Shown: positions 25,836 to 34,772, numbered from the stretch's first letter. The stretch is DNA of 40,697 nucleotides from Chthonomonas calidirosea (GCA_945878775.1 CAMCUQ010000010.1:1-40697), one strand, 5' to 3'. The notes: generated from the sequence alone by a model not told the origin. Translations and numbers: made by a program.

Positions 25836-27335
25836 ATGGTTGTCAAAGTGCGCTACGCGCCTAGCCCCACCGGTTCTCCCCATGTTGGAAACCTGCGTAC
25901 CGCTATCTACGATTGGTTGCTTGCAAAGCGCGAAGGAGGGTCTTTCCTTGTTCGCCTAGAGGATACGGATCGTAGCCCCGAACGATATGCCCCCGAAAGT
26001 ATCGCAGACATAGAAGAGAGTATGCGTTACCTTGGCATTTTGCCCGATGCGTGGTGGGTGACGGGCGGAAGCGATGCCCCCTATGTTCAGAGCCAAAGAC
26101 TTCCAAAATACCATTTGGTGATAGACCGACTGCTTGATTCCGGTCACGCTTACAAGTGCTTCTGCACGAAAGAGCGGCTGGAGAAAATGCGTCAAGAACA
26201 ACAGGAGCGCGGCGTCCCTTCCGGCTATGACCGCCGTTGTCGCAACCTTCCCCCTTCAGATATGGAACGCTACACAGCGGAAGGTCTCCCGTTTGTCGTT
26301 CGCCTAAAAATGCCTCTTGAGGGCACATGCCACCTAAACGATCCCATTCGAGGCGACATTACCAACGAGTACCGGCTACAAGACGATCAGGTACTGCTGA
26401 AGAGCGACGGTTTTCCCACCTATTTCCTTGCCGCCACTGTAGACGATCACCTCATGGGTGTCACTCATGTACTGCGCGGTGAGGAGTGGCTTGGCAGTGC
26501 GCCAAAGATGATCCATCTCTATGAAGTCTTGGGCTGGGAAGTTCCCGTTATCGCACACCTTCCGGTTATTTTGGGATCGGATCGCAAAAAGCTCTCAAAA
26601 CGACATGGTGCAACCAATTTTCGTTGGTTTATAGAGCAAGGCTATCTGCCAGAGGCTCTCGTCAATTTTCTTGTGCTTCTCGGTTGGTCTACAGGCGAGG
26701 AAAACCGCGAAATCCTCTCGGTAAATGAGATTATTGACCGTTTTTCTCTAGACGGTATCACCGAACATCCTGCTATATTCGACTACGAAAAACTGAAATG
26801 GATGAACGGCTACTATATTCGCCAGAGTGAGCCAGGACGCATTATCGGGTTGTGCATTCCCTACCTCATTCGCGCAGGTCTCCTATCAAATCCGCCCACT
26901 ACGGAGGAGATCGGCTACGCACGTCGAATTATTCCCCTAGAGCAGGAGCGGATGAAGACTCTCTCAGAAGTAGTCGATCTCGTCGGCTTCTTCTTCGAAG
27001 AGTTGAATTTCCCTCAAGGCTACGATGAGAAGGCGGTCTCTAAGTGGCTGACAGTTTCGCACATTCAGGCACTTTTAGAGCAGGAAATCGTAGCTTTTGA
27101 TGCACTTCCCGTATGGAATAGTGCTTCACTGGAGCAGGCGACCCGCGCCGTTACCGAGACATTGGGGGTGAAGTTCGCAGAGGTCGTCCATCCTACTCGT
27201 GTGGCGACCACAGGGCGCACGGTGGGACCCGGTCTTTTCGAGACGCTAGAGGCACTCGGTAAGGATCGCACTCTCGACCGGCTTCGCACCGTCTCTAAGC
27301 GTATAGAACAGAGTTCAACCGCTGTTTCCCTATAA
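25836..27335 (+). CDS. gltX: Glutamyl-tRNA synthetase
   Basis: This class I enzyme charges tRNA-Glu (and possibly tRNA-Gln) with glutamate in the cytosol. The 499-residue form starts at ATG 25836 after AGGAG; an ATG eight codons earlier also has a G-rich site and cannot be excluded. The Rossmann catalytic core carries YAPSPTGSPHVGN (the HIGH motif as HVGN at 16-19), then DWLLAKREGG and the LEDTDRSPERY motif. The KMSKS loop is K251-K-L-S-K-R. The anticodon-binding helical domain fills about 320-499. If no glutaminyl-tRNA synthetase exists in the genome, it would be non-discriminating and need GatCAB. The two genes that follow are close enough to be co-transcribed. Confidence 0.97.
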   Translation: MVVKVRYAPSPTGSPHVGNLRTAIYDWLLAKREGGSFLVRLEDTDRSPERYAPESIADIEESMRYLGILPDAWWVTGGSDAPYVQSQRLPKYHLVIDRLLDSGHAYKCFCTKERLEKMRQEQQERGVPSGYDRRCRNLPPSDMERYTAEGLPFVVRLKMPLEGTCHLNDPIRGDITNEYRLQDDQVLLKSDGFPTYFLAATVDDHLMGVTHVLRGEEWLGSAPKMIHLYEVLGWEVPVIAHLPVILGSDRKKLSKRHGATNFRWFIEQGYLPEALVNFLVLLGWSTGEENREILSVNEIIDRFSLDGITEHPAIFDYEKLKWMNGYYIRQSEPGRIIGLCIPYLIRAGLLSNPPTTEEIGYARRIIPLEQERMKTLSEVVDLVGFFFEELNFPQGYDEKAVSKWLTVSHIQALLEQEIVAFDALPVWNSASLEQATRAVTETLGVKFAEVVHPTRVATTGRTVGPGLFETLEALGKDRTLDRLRTVSKRIEQSSTAVSL

Positions 27336-27417
27336 CAAGTAACGCCTCCCCAATTGGTAGAAGGTTTTCACCTCCATGCCAAGCACCCACTATTTTGGTT
27401 TTGGGGAGGGTCTTTTT

Positions 27418-28155
27418 ATGAAAGAGGTTTTTATGGAAGATATTCTCGATATCAATACCCTCTTTGGTCCTTACCCGTTGGCAAACGCCGATCTCGGTAT
27501 CGACACACTCCTCTTCGCGATGAGAACAAACAAAGTTCAAACCGCATGTACCTATTCGACACTAGGACTGTTTCTCGATCCGCTCATTGGCAACGCAGCG
27601 ACCCGCGCGGCGTGTAGTGACCATTCAGAACTGATACCAGTTGGTGTGCTTAACCCAACTCTCTATCTTGGCAACAAAGAGTATCTGAGCGGGCTGAAGT
27701 CAGAGGGGTTTCGTCTTATTCGCCTCTTCCCCACCGCGCATCAGTATTCTGCCGACTTTGCACCCTTTCGGACATTGGTAAATGACCTCAGTGGTCTGGC
27801 TTTGCCGTTGATGCTTCAAGTTGTTGAGCGTGGAGAGATTTCGACGTTTGCAAATGCACTTGCCAACTACACAGCTCCCATTGTCTTGACAAATGTGGGC
27901 ACAAAACATATTGCAGAGCTGGTAGCCGTGCTGAAATCCCGCTCAAATCTGTATGTGGAGACGAGCCAACTGAACGGGATTGGAGCCATTAAGGCAGTAG
28001 TGGATGCTATTGGTGCGGAAAGAGTGCTTCTTGGAACAGGTATCCCCTATCAACCCACCACCACGGCGGTAAAGATGCTAGAGTTTTCAGGGATAACTCC
28101 CGAAGCTCGCAAACAGGTTTTGGGCGCGAATGCCCGGCGTATCCTTGCCCAATAG
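27418..28155 (+). CDS. Amidohydrolase-fold protein lacking metal ligands (first of pair)
   Basis: A 245-residue Amidohydro_2-like TIM barrel, started at ATG 27418 after GGGGAGGG. The fold is recognisable from the C-terminal block (AERVLLGTGIPYQ ... ITPEARKQVLGANARRILA), which matches the family's end 'R-x-L-x-G-S-D-x-P ... NARRL'. The metal ligands are missing: the DxHxH motif is DINTL (Asp11, Asn13, Leu15), the strand-4 His is Gln134, the later His is Asn159, and the catalytic Asp is Gly208 (GTG). It is therefore probably not a metallohydrolase. It lies 82 bases after gltX and 24 bases before a related gene, so a complex of two non-catalytic or re-purposed barrels is plausible. Confidence 0.78.
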   Translation: MKEVFMEDILDINTLFGPYPLANADLGIDTLLFAMRTNKVQTACTYSTLGLFLDPLIGNAATRAACSDHSELIPVGVLNPTLYLGNKEYLSGLKSEGFRLIRLFPTAHQYSADFAPFRTLVNDLSGLALPLMLQVVERGEISTFANALANYTAPIVLTNVGTKHIAELVAVLKSRSNLYVETSQLNGIGAIKAVVDAIGAERVLLGTGIPYQPTTTAVKMLEFSGITPEARKQVLGANARRILAQ

Positions 28156-28179
28156 AATCAGGGAGGTTTTGTAAAAGCT

Positions 28180-28911
28180 ATGCCTATTTTCGATACTCAC
28201 GCCTACCTAGAAGGCTACTCCATTCCGGGCATTAATCAGACGGCAGACCAGATTTGGCAGGCACTTCAACCACGTGGCATCACCAGAGCGGTGCTCTTCT
28301 CGACTCGGGCAGGGCGTGTCGATCCGCTTTCTGGCAACCGCGTTCTGAAGACCATGATCGAATCGCAACCCACTCTGTATGCAGGCATCACAGCCCATAC
28401 AGGTCGAGTCGATTCCTCGGTTCAAGCGATTAAGGAGCTGCTTGGCAATAGTAAGTTTGTGGGTACGCTTGTCGTGGGAAGTGATCCAGAGGCTCCACTT
28501 CACCCCTTGATAGCAGATGATATTCTGAACGCATGCCGACGTTACCAAAAGCCTATCTTTATTTATACCCCCAATGCGGCGTGTGTAGAGGTCGCTCACA
28601 CTCTCGCGAAGCAGTATAGTATGCACCGTTTTGTGTTTTTGGGTATGGGGGGCAAGGATTGGCAGAACGCCGTTGCAGCCGCGCATCAGGCAACGAATGT
28701 GATGCTTGAGGTCTCTGGCGAGCTAGACAACGCCAAGATTCCGAGCGCAGTCAACACACTCGGCGCACACCGTATCTTGTTTGGTAGCGGTGCACCTCAT
28801 CAAGACCCCGTCGCAACTATGGGGCTTTTAGCTGAAGCGGGGCTTTCGAATACCAATCTCCAACGAATTCTCATTGAAAACGCCAACAAGCTCTTTGCTA
28901 TCACTGAATAG
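28180..28911 (+). CDS. Amidohydrolase-fold protein lacking metal ligands (second of pair)
   Basis: A 243-residue paralogue of the preceding gene, 24 bases downstream and surely in the same operon; GGGAGG stands before the ATG. The DxHxH motif is half kept as DTHAY (Asp5, His7, Tyr9). The strand His (KPIFIYT) is Tyr129, the later His is replaced in FLGMGG, and the catalytic Asp is Gly204 in GSGAPHQD. It ends with ILIENANKLF, the NARRL-like close of the family. Loss of nearly all ligands in both neighbours, with the fold preserved, suggests selection for a non-hydrolytic function such as binding, or a changed chemistry. A terminator follows. Confidence 0.78.
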   Translation: MPIFDTHAYLEGYSIPGINQTADQIWQALQPRGITRAVLFSTRAGRVDPLSGNRVLKTMIESQPTLYAGITAHTGRVDSSVQAIKELLGNSKFVGTLVVGSDPEAPLHPLIADDILNACRRYQKPIFIYTPNAACVEVAHTLAKQYSMHRFVFLGMGGKDWQNAVAAAHQATNVMLEVSGELDNAKIPSAVNTLGAHRILFGSGAPHQDPVATMGLLAEAGLSNTNLQRILIENANKLFAITE

Positions 28912-28977
28912 TAGACGTGAGGATGTACGCAACTACTTGCATGGGCTTGTAGTCAAGCCATACCACACTATCAAAGC

Positions 28978-29013
28978 AAACCTCCCCACATCGCATTCGG
29001 TGTGGGGAGGTTT
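28978..29013. terminator. Bidirectional terminator, 13-bp stem
   Basis: AAACCTCCCCACA (28978-28990) pairs perfectly with TGTGGGGAGGTTT (29001-29013) around a 10-base loop. It lies between convergent genes and has T-ends on both strands. Confidence 0.88.
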
Positions 29014-29043
29014 GTGTATTTTCGTTCTAATAGCAAGCAGTGA

Positions 29044-29691
29044 TTAAGAGCTTTGCACCTTGAGATAGGCACGTAGGCGATCCAGCTCAAAAGCTATCAT
29101 TACCACAGGCATATCAGCACTCAAGGAGATGCGCTCAAGGACACGGGAGAGGCTTCTCTCGGTGGCATCATCGGGAGTATCTGGGTAGAGCGTTCCCATG
29201 GCTTGTGCGAGGGCATAGAGAGCCTCACTGGCGAAGCGTGCCTTGCCTTGGGGCAGGTTACGGTTAGGCGTCTGCTGGAAGATCGTGGTGATATTCTCAT
29301 AAATACCCTCCCAATCCGCCGAATAGGTAGTCGTTTCAGGGCGAACAGCTTGGGGCTGCGCGGCGGCAGTAGCACGACGCTCCGCAAGTTTTGTATCGCG
29401 ATCCTTTGCAGTTTTCCAGTCAGCCAGCGTAATGCCTTCAATGACTCGTAGCGTAAACTCGCGCCCAAAAACCTCACGAATGGTTATGCCAATCGTATGT
29501 TGGTATGCGCCTTGATTTATTACGCCAATGTAGTTAACTTTTTCAAGTTCCAAGCCGATAATCAAATTGTCGCCATCCACCGCGACCGCCTTGGTGGCTT
29601 CGATGGCTTCCCAAAAGGAGCGGCTATTGATCTTATCCTTCAGGCGGTTCACACATTTATCCCACACGGCGTGTAGGGAGACAGTACCCAT
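29044..29691 (-). CDS. Stand-alone DnaA N-terminal-domain-like protein
   Basis: The first 85 of 215 residues resemble DnaA domain I. They contain WDKCVNRLKDKINSRSFWEAIEATKAV, then GDNLIIGLELEKVNYI, then a helix TIGITIREVFGREFTLRVIEG. These match 'W-x-x-(A/L)-L-x-x-(I/L)-S-x-x-x-F-x-x-W', 'L-x-I-x-V-P-N-x-F' and the closing strand. An Ala/Gln/Arg linker follows (about 98-125), then a helical domain (about 126-215) with no Walker A, Walker B or DnaA box-binding motif. It is therefore not a DnaA. Domain I binds DnaB, DiaA or DnaA partners in known systems, so a regulator of initiation or helicase loading is a reasonable hypothesis. Similarity is judged by eye. Confidence 0.72.
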   Translation of the reverse strand: MGTVSLHAVWDKCVNRLKDKINSRSFWEAIEATKAVAVDGDNLIIGLELEKVNYIGVINQGAYQHTIGITIREVFGREFTLRVIEGITLADWKTAKDRDTKLAERRATAAAQPQAVRPETTTYSADWEGIYENITTIFQQTPNRNLPQGKARFASEALYALAQAMGTLYPDTPDDATERSLSRVLERISLSADMPVVMIAFELDRLRAYLKVQSS

Positions 29692-29928
29692 CGTTTCAAA
29701 ATTCTCCTAGATGATAAGGACGGAGGAGAGGCGGATTCGGATTCTCCCCACCGATTTTGCCCCACATTCGAAATGAGAAGTAGGACGTTGTGAACGATTA
29801 TACAGAAATAGCCTCCATTCGTCAAGCGAAACTGGTACGAAAACGGGGCGTTAAGTGTGATACAATAAAATATAGTTTGAGTCTTGGAACGCAGTTGCCC
29901 CGCGCAAGAACAAAGGAGCAGAAATAGT

Positions 29929-31302
29929 ATGGATAGATGGAGCGCATTCGCTCGCCCAGACGCAACACGAGTGTGGCGCCTCTTGGTAATCGGTGCTACA
30001 CTTCTCGGAAGTCTCACCCCTGTCTACTCCCAAGAGCCACCAAAACGGGAGGAGACACGCCCCACCACGCCTGAGCGCACGGGTCCCCTTTCTTTGGGTG
30101 ATAATGTCATCGAACAGAACCAGCCTTTCAAGGTGGGCTTCCAAATTCAGGTGAGTGTGGCAGGAGAGACGGAACCGAGCGACACCTATATAGTCGATCA
30201 GGGCGGCAATATCGTGATCTCGTATCAGGGAATCAAGGTTCCTGTCCTAGTACGCGGTCTGACGCCACGCATGGCAGCAGATGAGATCGCCAAAGCTCTC
30301 AAGCCCTACATCAAAAACCCACAGGTAACGACAAGCATTCGTGCCGTGCCACGTCCCACAATCTTCATCAGTGCACCCGCAAACGCACTCCGCACCATTG
30401 GTCCCGTGATCATCAATAACGACACCTCTCTTCTTGATGCTCTTTCGGCAGCACAATGGACAGAGCTTGCCGATCTCTCTCGCGTTTTGCTCACACGCAA
30501 GGACAAAGAGGGCAAGAGAACGACTAAAACGGTCAACCTCGCTGAATACCTAAAGGCACGAACGGATACACCGGCAGATGATGCACTGAATCCTCCCCTT
30601 CAGGATGGGGATAGGATTTATGTCCCAGTCATACGCTCTGGAGAGCAATCTGGCAATATCGTAGTGGTAAGCGGAGAGGTCTTGCGCCCGCAAGAGAAGC
30701 TTCACTATCGCACGACGCCAAGAATGACCATTGTTGAAGCGATTAGCCAAGCGGGCGGAACCACACCCAGTGCAGACCGAAAGCGCGTTCAAATTCGGCG
30801 TATAGGTGGAAAGCCTCTGCTCATAGACCTCGATTCTATTGATGGTGGCGATGGAACAAACAATGTAGAGATCGAGCCGAACGATGTCATTATCGTGGGA
30901 CGCTTCTCTCCCCTCACCTACTACTTTGTGAGTGGTGGCATTGCGAAAACGGGACGCTTTCCCTACGAAAGACCCATCACCCTAACACAAGCGTTAATGG
31001 AGAACGGCGGTCCCATTCCCTATGCCAAAATGAAAGAGGGAGTTGTCTTCCGACACATGGCAGAGGATGGTGATCCCAGCAAAACCAAGATCATCAAGTT
31101 CAACTTCGAGCAGATTCAGAGAGGCAAGAAGACAGACATCGCGATATTGCCTGGAGATAGTATCTGGATACAGCCCGGCACGCCCCCCTCTTCTGCACCT
31201 TGGGACATCTTCCGTGTGCTGAACCTCGTGTCGCAAGGCGCGTTTCTGTACAACCAAGTTTTGGGTAGAGGCTCTGGGTTTGGAAGCGGTGGAGGCTTCT
31301 AG
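29929..31302 (+). CDS. Polysaccharide export protein with SLBB domains (Wza-like)
   Basis: The 457-residue product starts at ATG 29929, preceded by AAAGGAG. It has a signal peptide (about 1-35, ending PVYSQ) and no lipobox Cys, unlike classical Wza. A Poly_export domain (about 60-140) includes SDTYIVDQGGNIVISYQGIKVPV and the helix MAADEIAKALKPYIKNPQV. SLBB/beta-grasp units follow near 140-230, 240-320 and 325-415, each closing with a 'V/I-x-P-x-D-x-I-x-V/I' strand (EPNDVIIVG, LPGDSIWIQP). The protein ends in a Gly-rich tail. It should form part of an envelope channel for exopolysaccharide. No Wzc kinase or glycosyltransferases adjoin, but an orphan ABC permease lies 9 kb away. Confidence 0.92.
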   Translation: MDRWSAFARPDATRVWRLLVIGATLLGSLTPVYSQEPPKREETRPTTPERTGPLSLGDNVIEQNQPFKVGFQIQVSVAGETEPSDTYIVDQGGNIVISYQGIKVPVLVRGLTPRMAADEIAKALKPYIKNPQVTTSIRAVPRPTIFISAPANALRTIGPVIINNDTSLLDALSAAQWTELADLSRVLLTRKDKEGKRTTKTVNLAEYLKARTDTPADDALNPPLQDGDRIYVPVIRSGEQSGNIVVVSGEVLRPQEKLHYRTTPRMTIVEAISQAGGTTPSADRKRVQIRRIGGKPLLIDLDSIDGGDGTNNVEIEPNDVIIVGRFSPLTYYFVSGGIAKTGRFPYERPITLTQALMENGGPIPYAKMKEGVVFRHMAEDGDPSKTKIIKFNFEQIQRGKKTDIAILPGDSIWIQPGTPPSSAPWDIFRVLNLVSQGAFLYNQVLGRGSGFGSGGGF

Positions 31303-31333
31303 TCTTCACTCCTAGCTTGCCAAGAAACAACGT

Positions 31334-31368
31334 AAAGGGGCAGGGAGCTTGTTGCTCTCTGCCCCTTT
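31334..31368. terminator. Bidirectional terminator, 15-bp stem
   Basis: AAAGGGGCAGGGAGC (31334-31348) pairs with 31354-31368 with one G-U position and a 5-base loop. TTTTT follows on the plus strand. It separates the SLBB gene from the convergent hydrolase gene. Confidence 0.9.
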
Positions 31369-31378
31369 TTGGGCGCGA

Positions 31379-32200
31379 TTAAACTCCATTACTCTGCGGG
31401 GCAAAATACCCCACAAGCGACACAGGAAAGTGATCCGAAGGATAGAACTCATCAAAGCAAGTGCGAATGATAGACGACTCCACGATTTCAAAATTGGGGG
31501 CAGCGAAGATGTAATCGATCTTATCGCCTTCAAGCACACCCGTGTAGCCATGAAATGTAGCAACCGCCTCAGCGTCTGGATTCATCACACGGAAGGTATC
31601 CCGCAAGGGTACATCATTTTGAGATTGAATGAGAAGGACTGCGGGATTCTGTTCTTCGGCGTTAAAGTCGCCCATCACGAACACAGGGTCTTTCGTCCCG
31701 CGCCGACCAATTTGCTCTAGCAAACACAAAATGCTCTTTTCACGCGAGGGCTGTGATTCGTGGTCGATGTGCAGATTATAGAGAAAGAAGGAAATCTGTG
31801 TCGCAATATCGCGAAAATGCGCCCAAGTGCAGATGCGAGTAAGGCGGTTACCGAAGTGCTTCGAAGCGATAGTGTCGGGTGTATCAGAAAACCAGAAAGT
31901 GCTGTTCGTAATCACCTCAAAGCGTGATTTTCTATAAAAGATGGAACAGTGCTCTCCTAGTGAGTCTCCATCATCGCGCCCCACCCCAAGCCTACCATAT
32001 TCAGAGAAAGCCTCCCCCAAATCTCGGTTCTGTTCGTCCAGAGCCTCCTGAACGCCAAAAATGTCGGGATTGAAAGCACGAATCACCTTGTAGGTTCGCT
32101 CCTTACGGTGCTCCCAGTAATTCACTCCATCATGGGGGTTTGCATATCGAATATTGAAGGTGAGCAAGCGCAGTTGCTCTTGAGCAGATAATGTAGACAA
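31379..32200 (-). CDS. Endonuclease/exonuclease/phosphatase family protein
   Basis: A 273-residue Mg-dependent phosphodiesterase/phosphatase of the DNase I/EEP fold. The motifs run in order: LLTFNIRYANPHD, FGVQEAL (Glu ligand), YNLHIDH (catalytic His/Asp), VMGDFNAEEQ, KIDYIF and SDHFPV (final Asp-His pair). All catalytic residues are present. The TTG at 32200 has AAAGGA nine bases upstream and lies close to the conserved fold, so I prefer it to a start 22 codons earlier. No signal peptide is seen with this start. Substrate could be a nucleic acid, phospholipid or other phosphodiester; sequence alone does not decide. Confidence 0.9.
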   Translation of the reverse strand: MSTLSAQEQLRLLTFNIRYANPHDGVNYWEHRKERTYKVIRAFNPDIFGVQEALDEQNRDLGEAFSEYGRLGVGRDDGDSLGEHCSIFYRKSRFEVITNSTFWFSDTPDTIASKHFGNRLTRICTWAHFRDIATQISFFLYNLHIDHESQPSREKSILCLLEQIGRRGTKDPVFVMGDFNAEEQNPAVLLIQSQNDVPLRDTFRVMNPDAEAVATFHGYTGVLEGDKIDYIFAAPNFEIVESSIIRTCFDEFYPSDHFPVSLVGYFAPQSNGV

Positions 32201-32386
32201 AACAGCGATTCCTTTCTCAAAGTTCCTCCCTATGGTAGCGCATTCTGCCCAGAATTGCAACGCCAAGCCTCCACACAGAACTCGCCTTTTACCCTCTAGT
32301 ATTTGTGTGACGATTCGTGATACAATGAAGTTACTGTAACCTGTACTTTTGAGAGCCTACCTATATCCCTTTTTGGAGGAGAGAGT

Positions 32387-33070
32387 ATGAACCACGGTAT
32401 TTCGCATACACAACATCAAACTTTTGTAGCGCAAGCGAACCCCTTTGTACGCGCAGCCTTCATTCGCCAAGTGTACGGGCTGCTATTTGGGTCACTCGTG
32501 CTCACCGTCTTTTCGGGGTTCTTCTGCACACAGGAGACGATGCTCCCACTGATCGTCGATATGTATCCGATGCTGATCATTGGTGAGATTGTTTGCATGC
32601 TCATCTTGAGCTTCACGCGCCGAACCACGGGCATAAACCTGTTCATATTTGCCATTTTCGCGGCACTTTTGGGGGCGGTATTGGGTCCACGCCTGCTCAT
32701 GCTCAGCAGAAGCGCGCCCGGTCTTCCTATGACGGCGGCGGCGATCACGCTAGGCGTTTTTGGTTTCCTCACCCTCTACGTCTTCATCTCACGCAAAGAC
32801 TTTAGCTTTATGGGTGGAGTGCTATTCGTAGGGCTGATCGGACTCCTGATATCCGGTATTATGCTCGCCTTCTTCCCTGTGTCGGGGCTATCGGTCCTCT
32901 ACAGTCTATGTGGGGTAATGATCTTTAGTGGCTATGTCCTCTATGACACCTCCATGATCATGAATCGACTCCAGCCGGGGCAAGCTATCGTTGGAGCCAT
33001 TGAACTGTATCTTGATCTAGTCAACCTATTTCTGTTCATCCTACGCTTGTTGAGTGGTCGTCGTGACTAA
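32387..33070 (+). CDS. Bax inhibitor-1 family membrane protein (YccA/YbhL-like)
   Basis: A 227-residue protein with seven hydrophobic segments. The family signature is clear: FVRAAFIRQVYGLLFGSLVLT at the first membrane helix, SGYVLYDTSMIM with the conserved aspartate, and the closing AIELYLDLVNLFLFILRLL. Bacterial members form pH-sensitive ion (calcium) leak channels or interact with FtsH. GGAGGAG before the ATG defines the start. The following DUF1501 gene begins 19 bases later, so the two share a transcript although no functional link is known. Confidence 0.95.
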   Translation: MNHGISHTQHQTFVAQANPFVRAAFIRQVYGLLFGSLVLTVFSGFFCTQETMLPLIVDMYPMLIIGEIVCMLILSFTRRTTGINLFIFAIFAALLGAVLGPRLLMLSRSAPGLPMTAAAITLGVFGFLTLYVFISRKDFSFMGGVLFVGLIGLLISGIMLAFFPVSGLSVLYSLCGVMIFSGYVLYDTSMIMNRLQPGQAIVGAIELYLDLVNLFLFILRLLSGRRD

Positions 33071-33089
33071 GCCGGAGGGTCGATACGCA

Positions 33090-34508
33090 ATGAAACAGGG
33101 TCAACCTCATATTCCTGTGAACCTCTCCCGTCGTGAAGTGATCTGTCGTGCCGGGGGAGGTTTTGGAGCGTTAGCACTCTCCGCGCTTCTCGCGGAGGAT
33201 GAGGCACGTTCCGATAGTTCTACAAAGCAACACGGAACCCACTTTCCCGCAAAAGCGAAATCTGTTATCTGGCTCTTCATGGAGGGTGGTCCCAGTCATA
33301 TAGACCTCTTTGACCCCAAGCCTGCCTTGCAACGGCTCGCCGGAAAACCGCTTCCTGCCTCCTTCGGTCGCCCTATAACCGCCATGGGAACTGCGGAAAA
33401 CGCTCTTCTCCCCTCCAAGCGCATCTTCAAACAGCACGGACAGAGCGGTCTTTGGGTCTCCGATTGGTATCCTGAAATCGCAAAACATGTGGATGATCTC
33501 ACTGTTATTCGCTCCTGTTGGGCAGATGGACTCAACCACGTTGGTGGTGTCGGACAAATGAACACTGGTGCGGTTCTCAGCGGGCGTCCGTCGTTGGGCG
33601 CATGGGTGCAGTATGGTTTGGGCAGTGCCTCCCGTGACCTTCCCACCTTTGTGGTTCTCCTGGATGATCGAGAGCCTATTGGTGGCGCGAAGAACTGGTC
33701 TAGTGGATTTCTGCCCGCCGCCTTTCAGGGAACCCAGTTTCGCCCCGATGGAAACCCCATTCTTGCCCTCAAGCCACCTGCCACGATTGGCGACGAACAA
33801 CAGAAGAATAAGCTCGACTACATCACCACGTTGAACCGGCACTTTGGGGAAACCCGACAGGACGATTCGGAACTGGAGGCGCGGATCAAAGCCTACGAAC
33901 TGGCGTTCCGTATGCAGTCTGCGGCTCCAGAAGCCATAGACCTCTCCAAAGAATCGGCTGCCACAAAACAACTCTATGGCTTGGATAACAAGCGAACCGC
34001 AACTTTTGGCGCAAACTGCCTCATGGCGCGTCGGCTTGTGGAGCGTGGAGTACGATTTGTGCAACTCTATTGTGGGACAGGTAGCCAGTGGGATGCTCAC
34101 TCCGATCTCGAAGGCAACCATTCGCGCCTCTGCGCCGTCTCAGACAAGCCCGTCGCAGGGCTTCTTGCCGATCTAAAAGCACGCGGAATGCTGGATGACA
34201 CCCTTGTGATATGGGGCGGAGAGTTTGGCAGAACCCCAATGACGGAGGGAACTACAGGGCGCGATCACAATCCTTGGGGCTTCTCGGTCTTCATGGCAGG
34301 CGGGGGCGTGAAAGGCGGACAGGTGATCGGCTCAACAGACGAGGTGGGTCTCCGCGCTGCCGAAAACCCCGTTCATGTCCATGACCTCCACGCCACGATT
34401 CTTCACCTCATGGGCTTTAATCACCGTCAACTCACCTATCGACATGATGGACGTGAAGAACGGGCTACAGTAAACGGCGGAAATGTCGTCAAGTCTGTCT
34501 TTACGTAG
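33090..34508 (+). CDS. DUF1501 protein (sulfatase/phosphatase-like fold), exported
   Basis: The 472-residue product starts at ATG 33090 after CGGAGGG. A twin-arginine-like leader (SRREVICRAGGGFGALALSALLA) is nearly the standard Planctomycete form. The domain has WLFMEGGPSHIDLFDPKP near the N-terminus, HVGGVGQMNTGAVLSGRPSLGAW, the C-terminal EFGRTP and GRDHNPWGFSVFMAGGG, and a final VHVHDLHATILHLMG. This is the alkaline phosphatase/sulfatase superfamily pattern, with His/Asp metal ligands apparently intact. DUF1501 genes usually sit beside DUF1549/DUF1553 cytochrome-like partners; none is here. The substrate is unknown. The gene is followed within 42 bases by an IS3 remnant. Confidence 0.93.
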   Translation: MKQGQPHIPVNLSRREVICRAGGGFGALALSALLAEDEARSDSSTKQHGTHFPAKAKSVIWLFMEGGPSHIDLFDPKPALQRLAGKPLPASFGRPITAMGTAENALLPSKRIFKQHGQSGLWVSDWYPEIAKHVDDLTVIRSCWADGLNHVGGVGQMNTGAVLSGRPSLGAWVQYGLGSASRDLPTFVVLLDDREPIGGAKNWSSGFLPAAFQGTQFRPDGNPILALKPPATIGDEQQKNKLDYITTLNRHFGETRQDDSELEARIKAYELAFRMQSAAPEAIDLSKESAATKQLYGLDNKRTATFGANCLMARRLVERGVRFVQLYCGTGSQWDAHSDLEGNHSRLCAVSDKPVAGLLADLKARGMLDDTLVIWGGEFGRTPMTEGTTGRDHNPWGFSVFMAGGGVKGGQVIGSTDEVGLRAAENPVHVHDLHATILHLMGFNHRQLTYRHDGREERATVNGGNVVKSVFT

Positions 34509-34563
34509 CACTACTAGCACTGCAAACGAATACTGGACTTCCTCTGGTTTGGTGGACACCAGG

Positions 34564-34772
34564 TTAAGCAACCATCTGTTGTTGATATTTTAGCTCAAAA
34601 GCATCGGGACTAAGATATCCCAACGACAAATGCCTTCGCTTCCTGTTGTACCAAACCTCTATCCAACGAAACAGAGCCGTGCGCGCCAACCGCTTCGAGA
34701 GACTTGAAGCGCCCTGCAGAGCGCGGCGAGAGAGTAGTCGTCGCGATGTTTGTGAAGGAACGGGTATCTCAA
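34564..34772 (-). pseudogene. IS3 orfB transposase, middle deleted
   Basis: The first piece opens at TTG 34772, overlapping the orfA stop in the -1 style normal for IS3. It reads LRYPFLHKHRDDYSLAALCR then ALQVSRSGW, the N-terminal HTH of orfB. In another frame the C-terminus appears: FRWIEVWYNRKRRHLSLGY then LSPDAFELKYQQQMVA and a stop at 34564. The join falls at about 34675-34695. The DDE catalytic core (roughly 170-200 residues) is absent and the frames no longer match, so the gene is dead. Confidence 0.85.

Noticed and set aside
33171-34121. 316-codon minus-strand ORF
   Set aside because: Antisense shadow of the DUF1501 gene.
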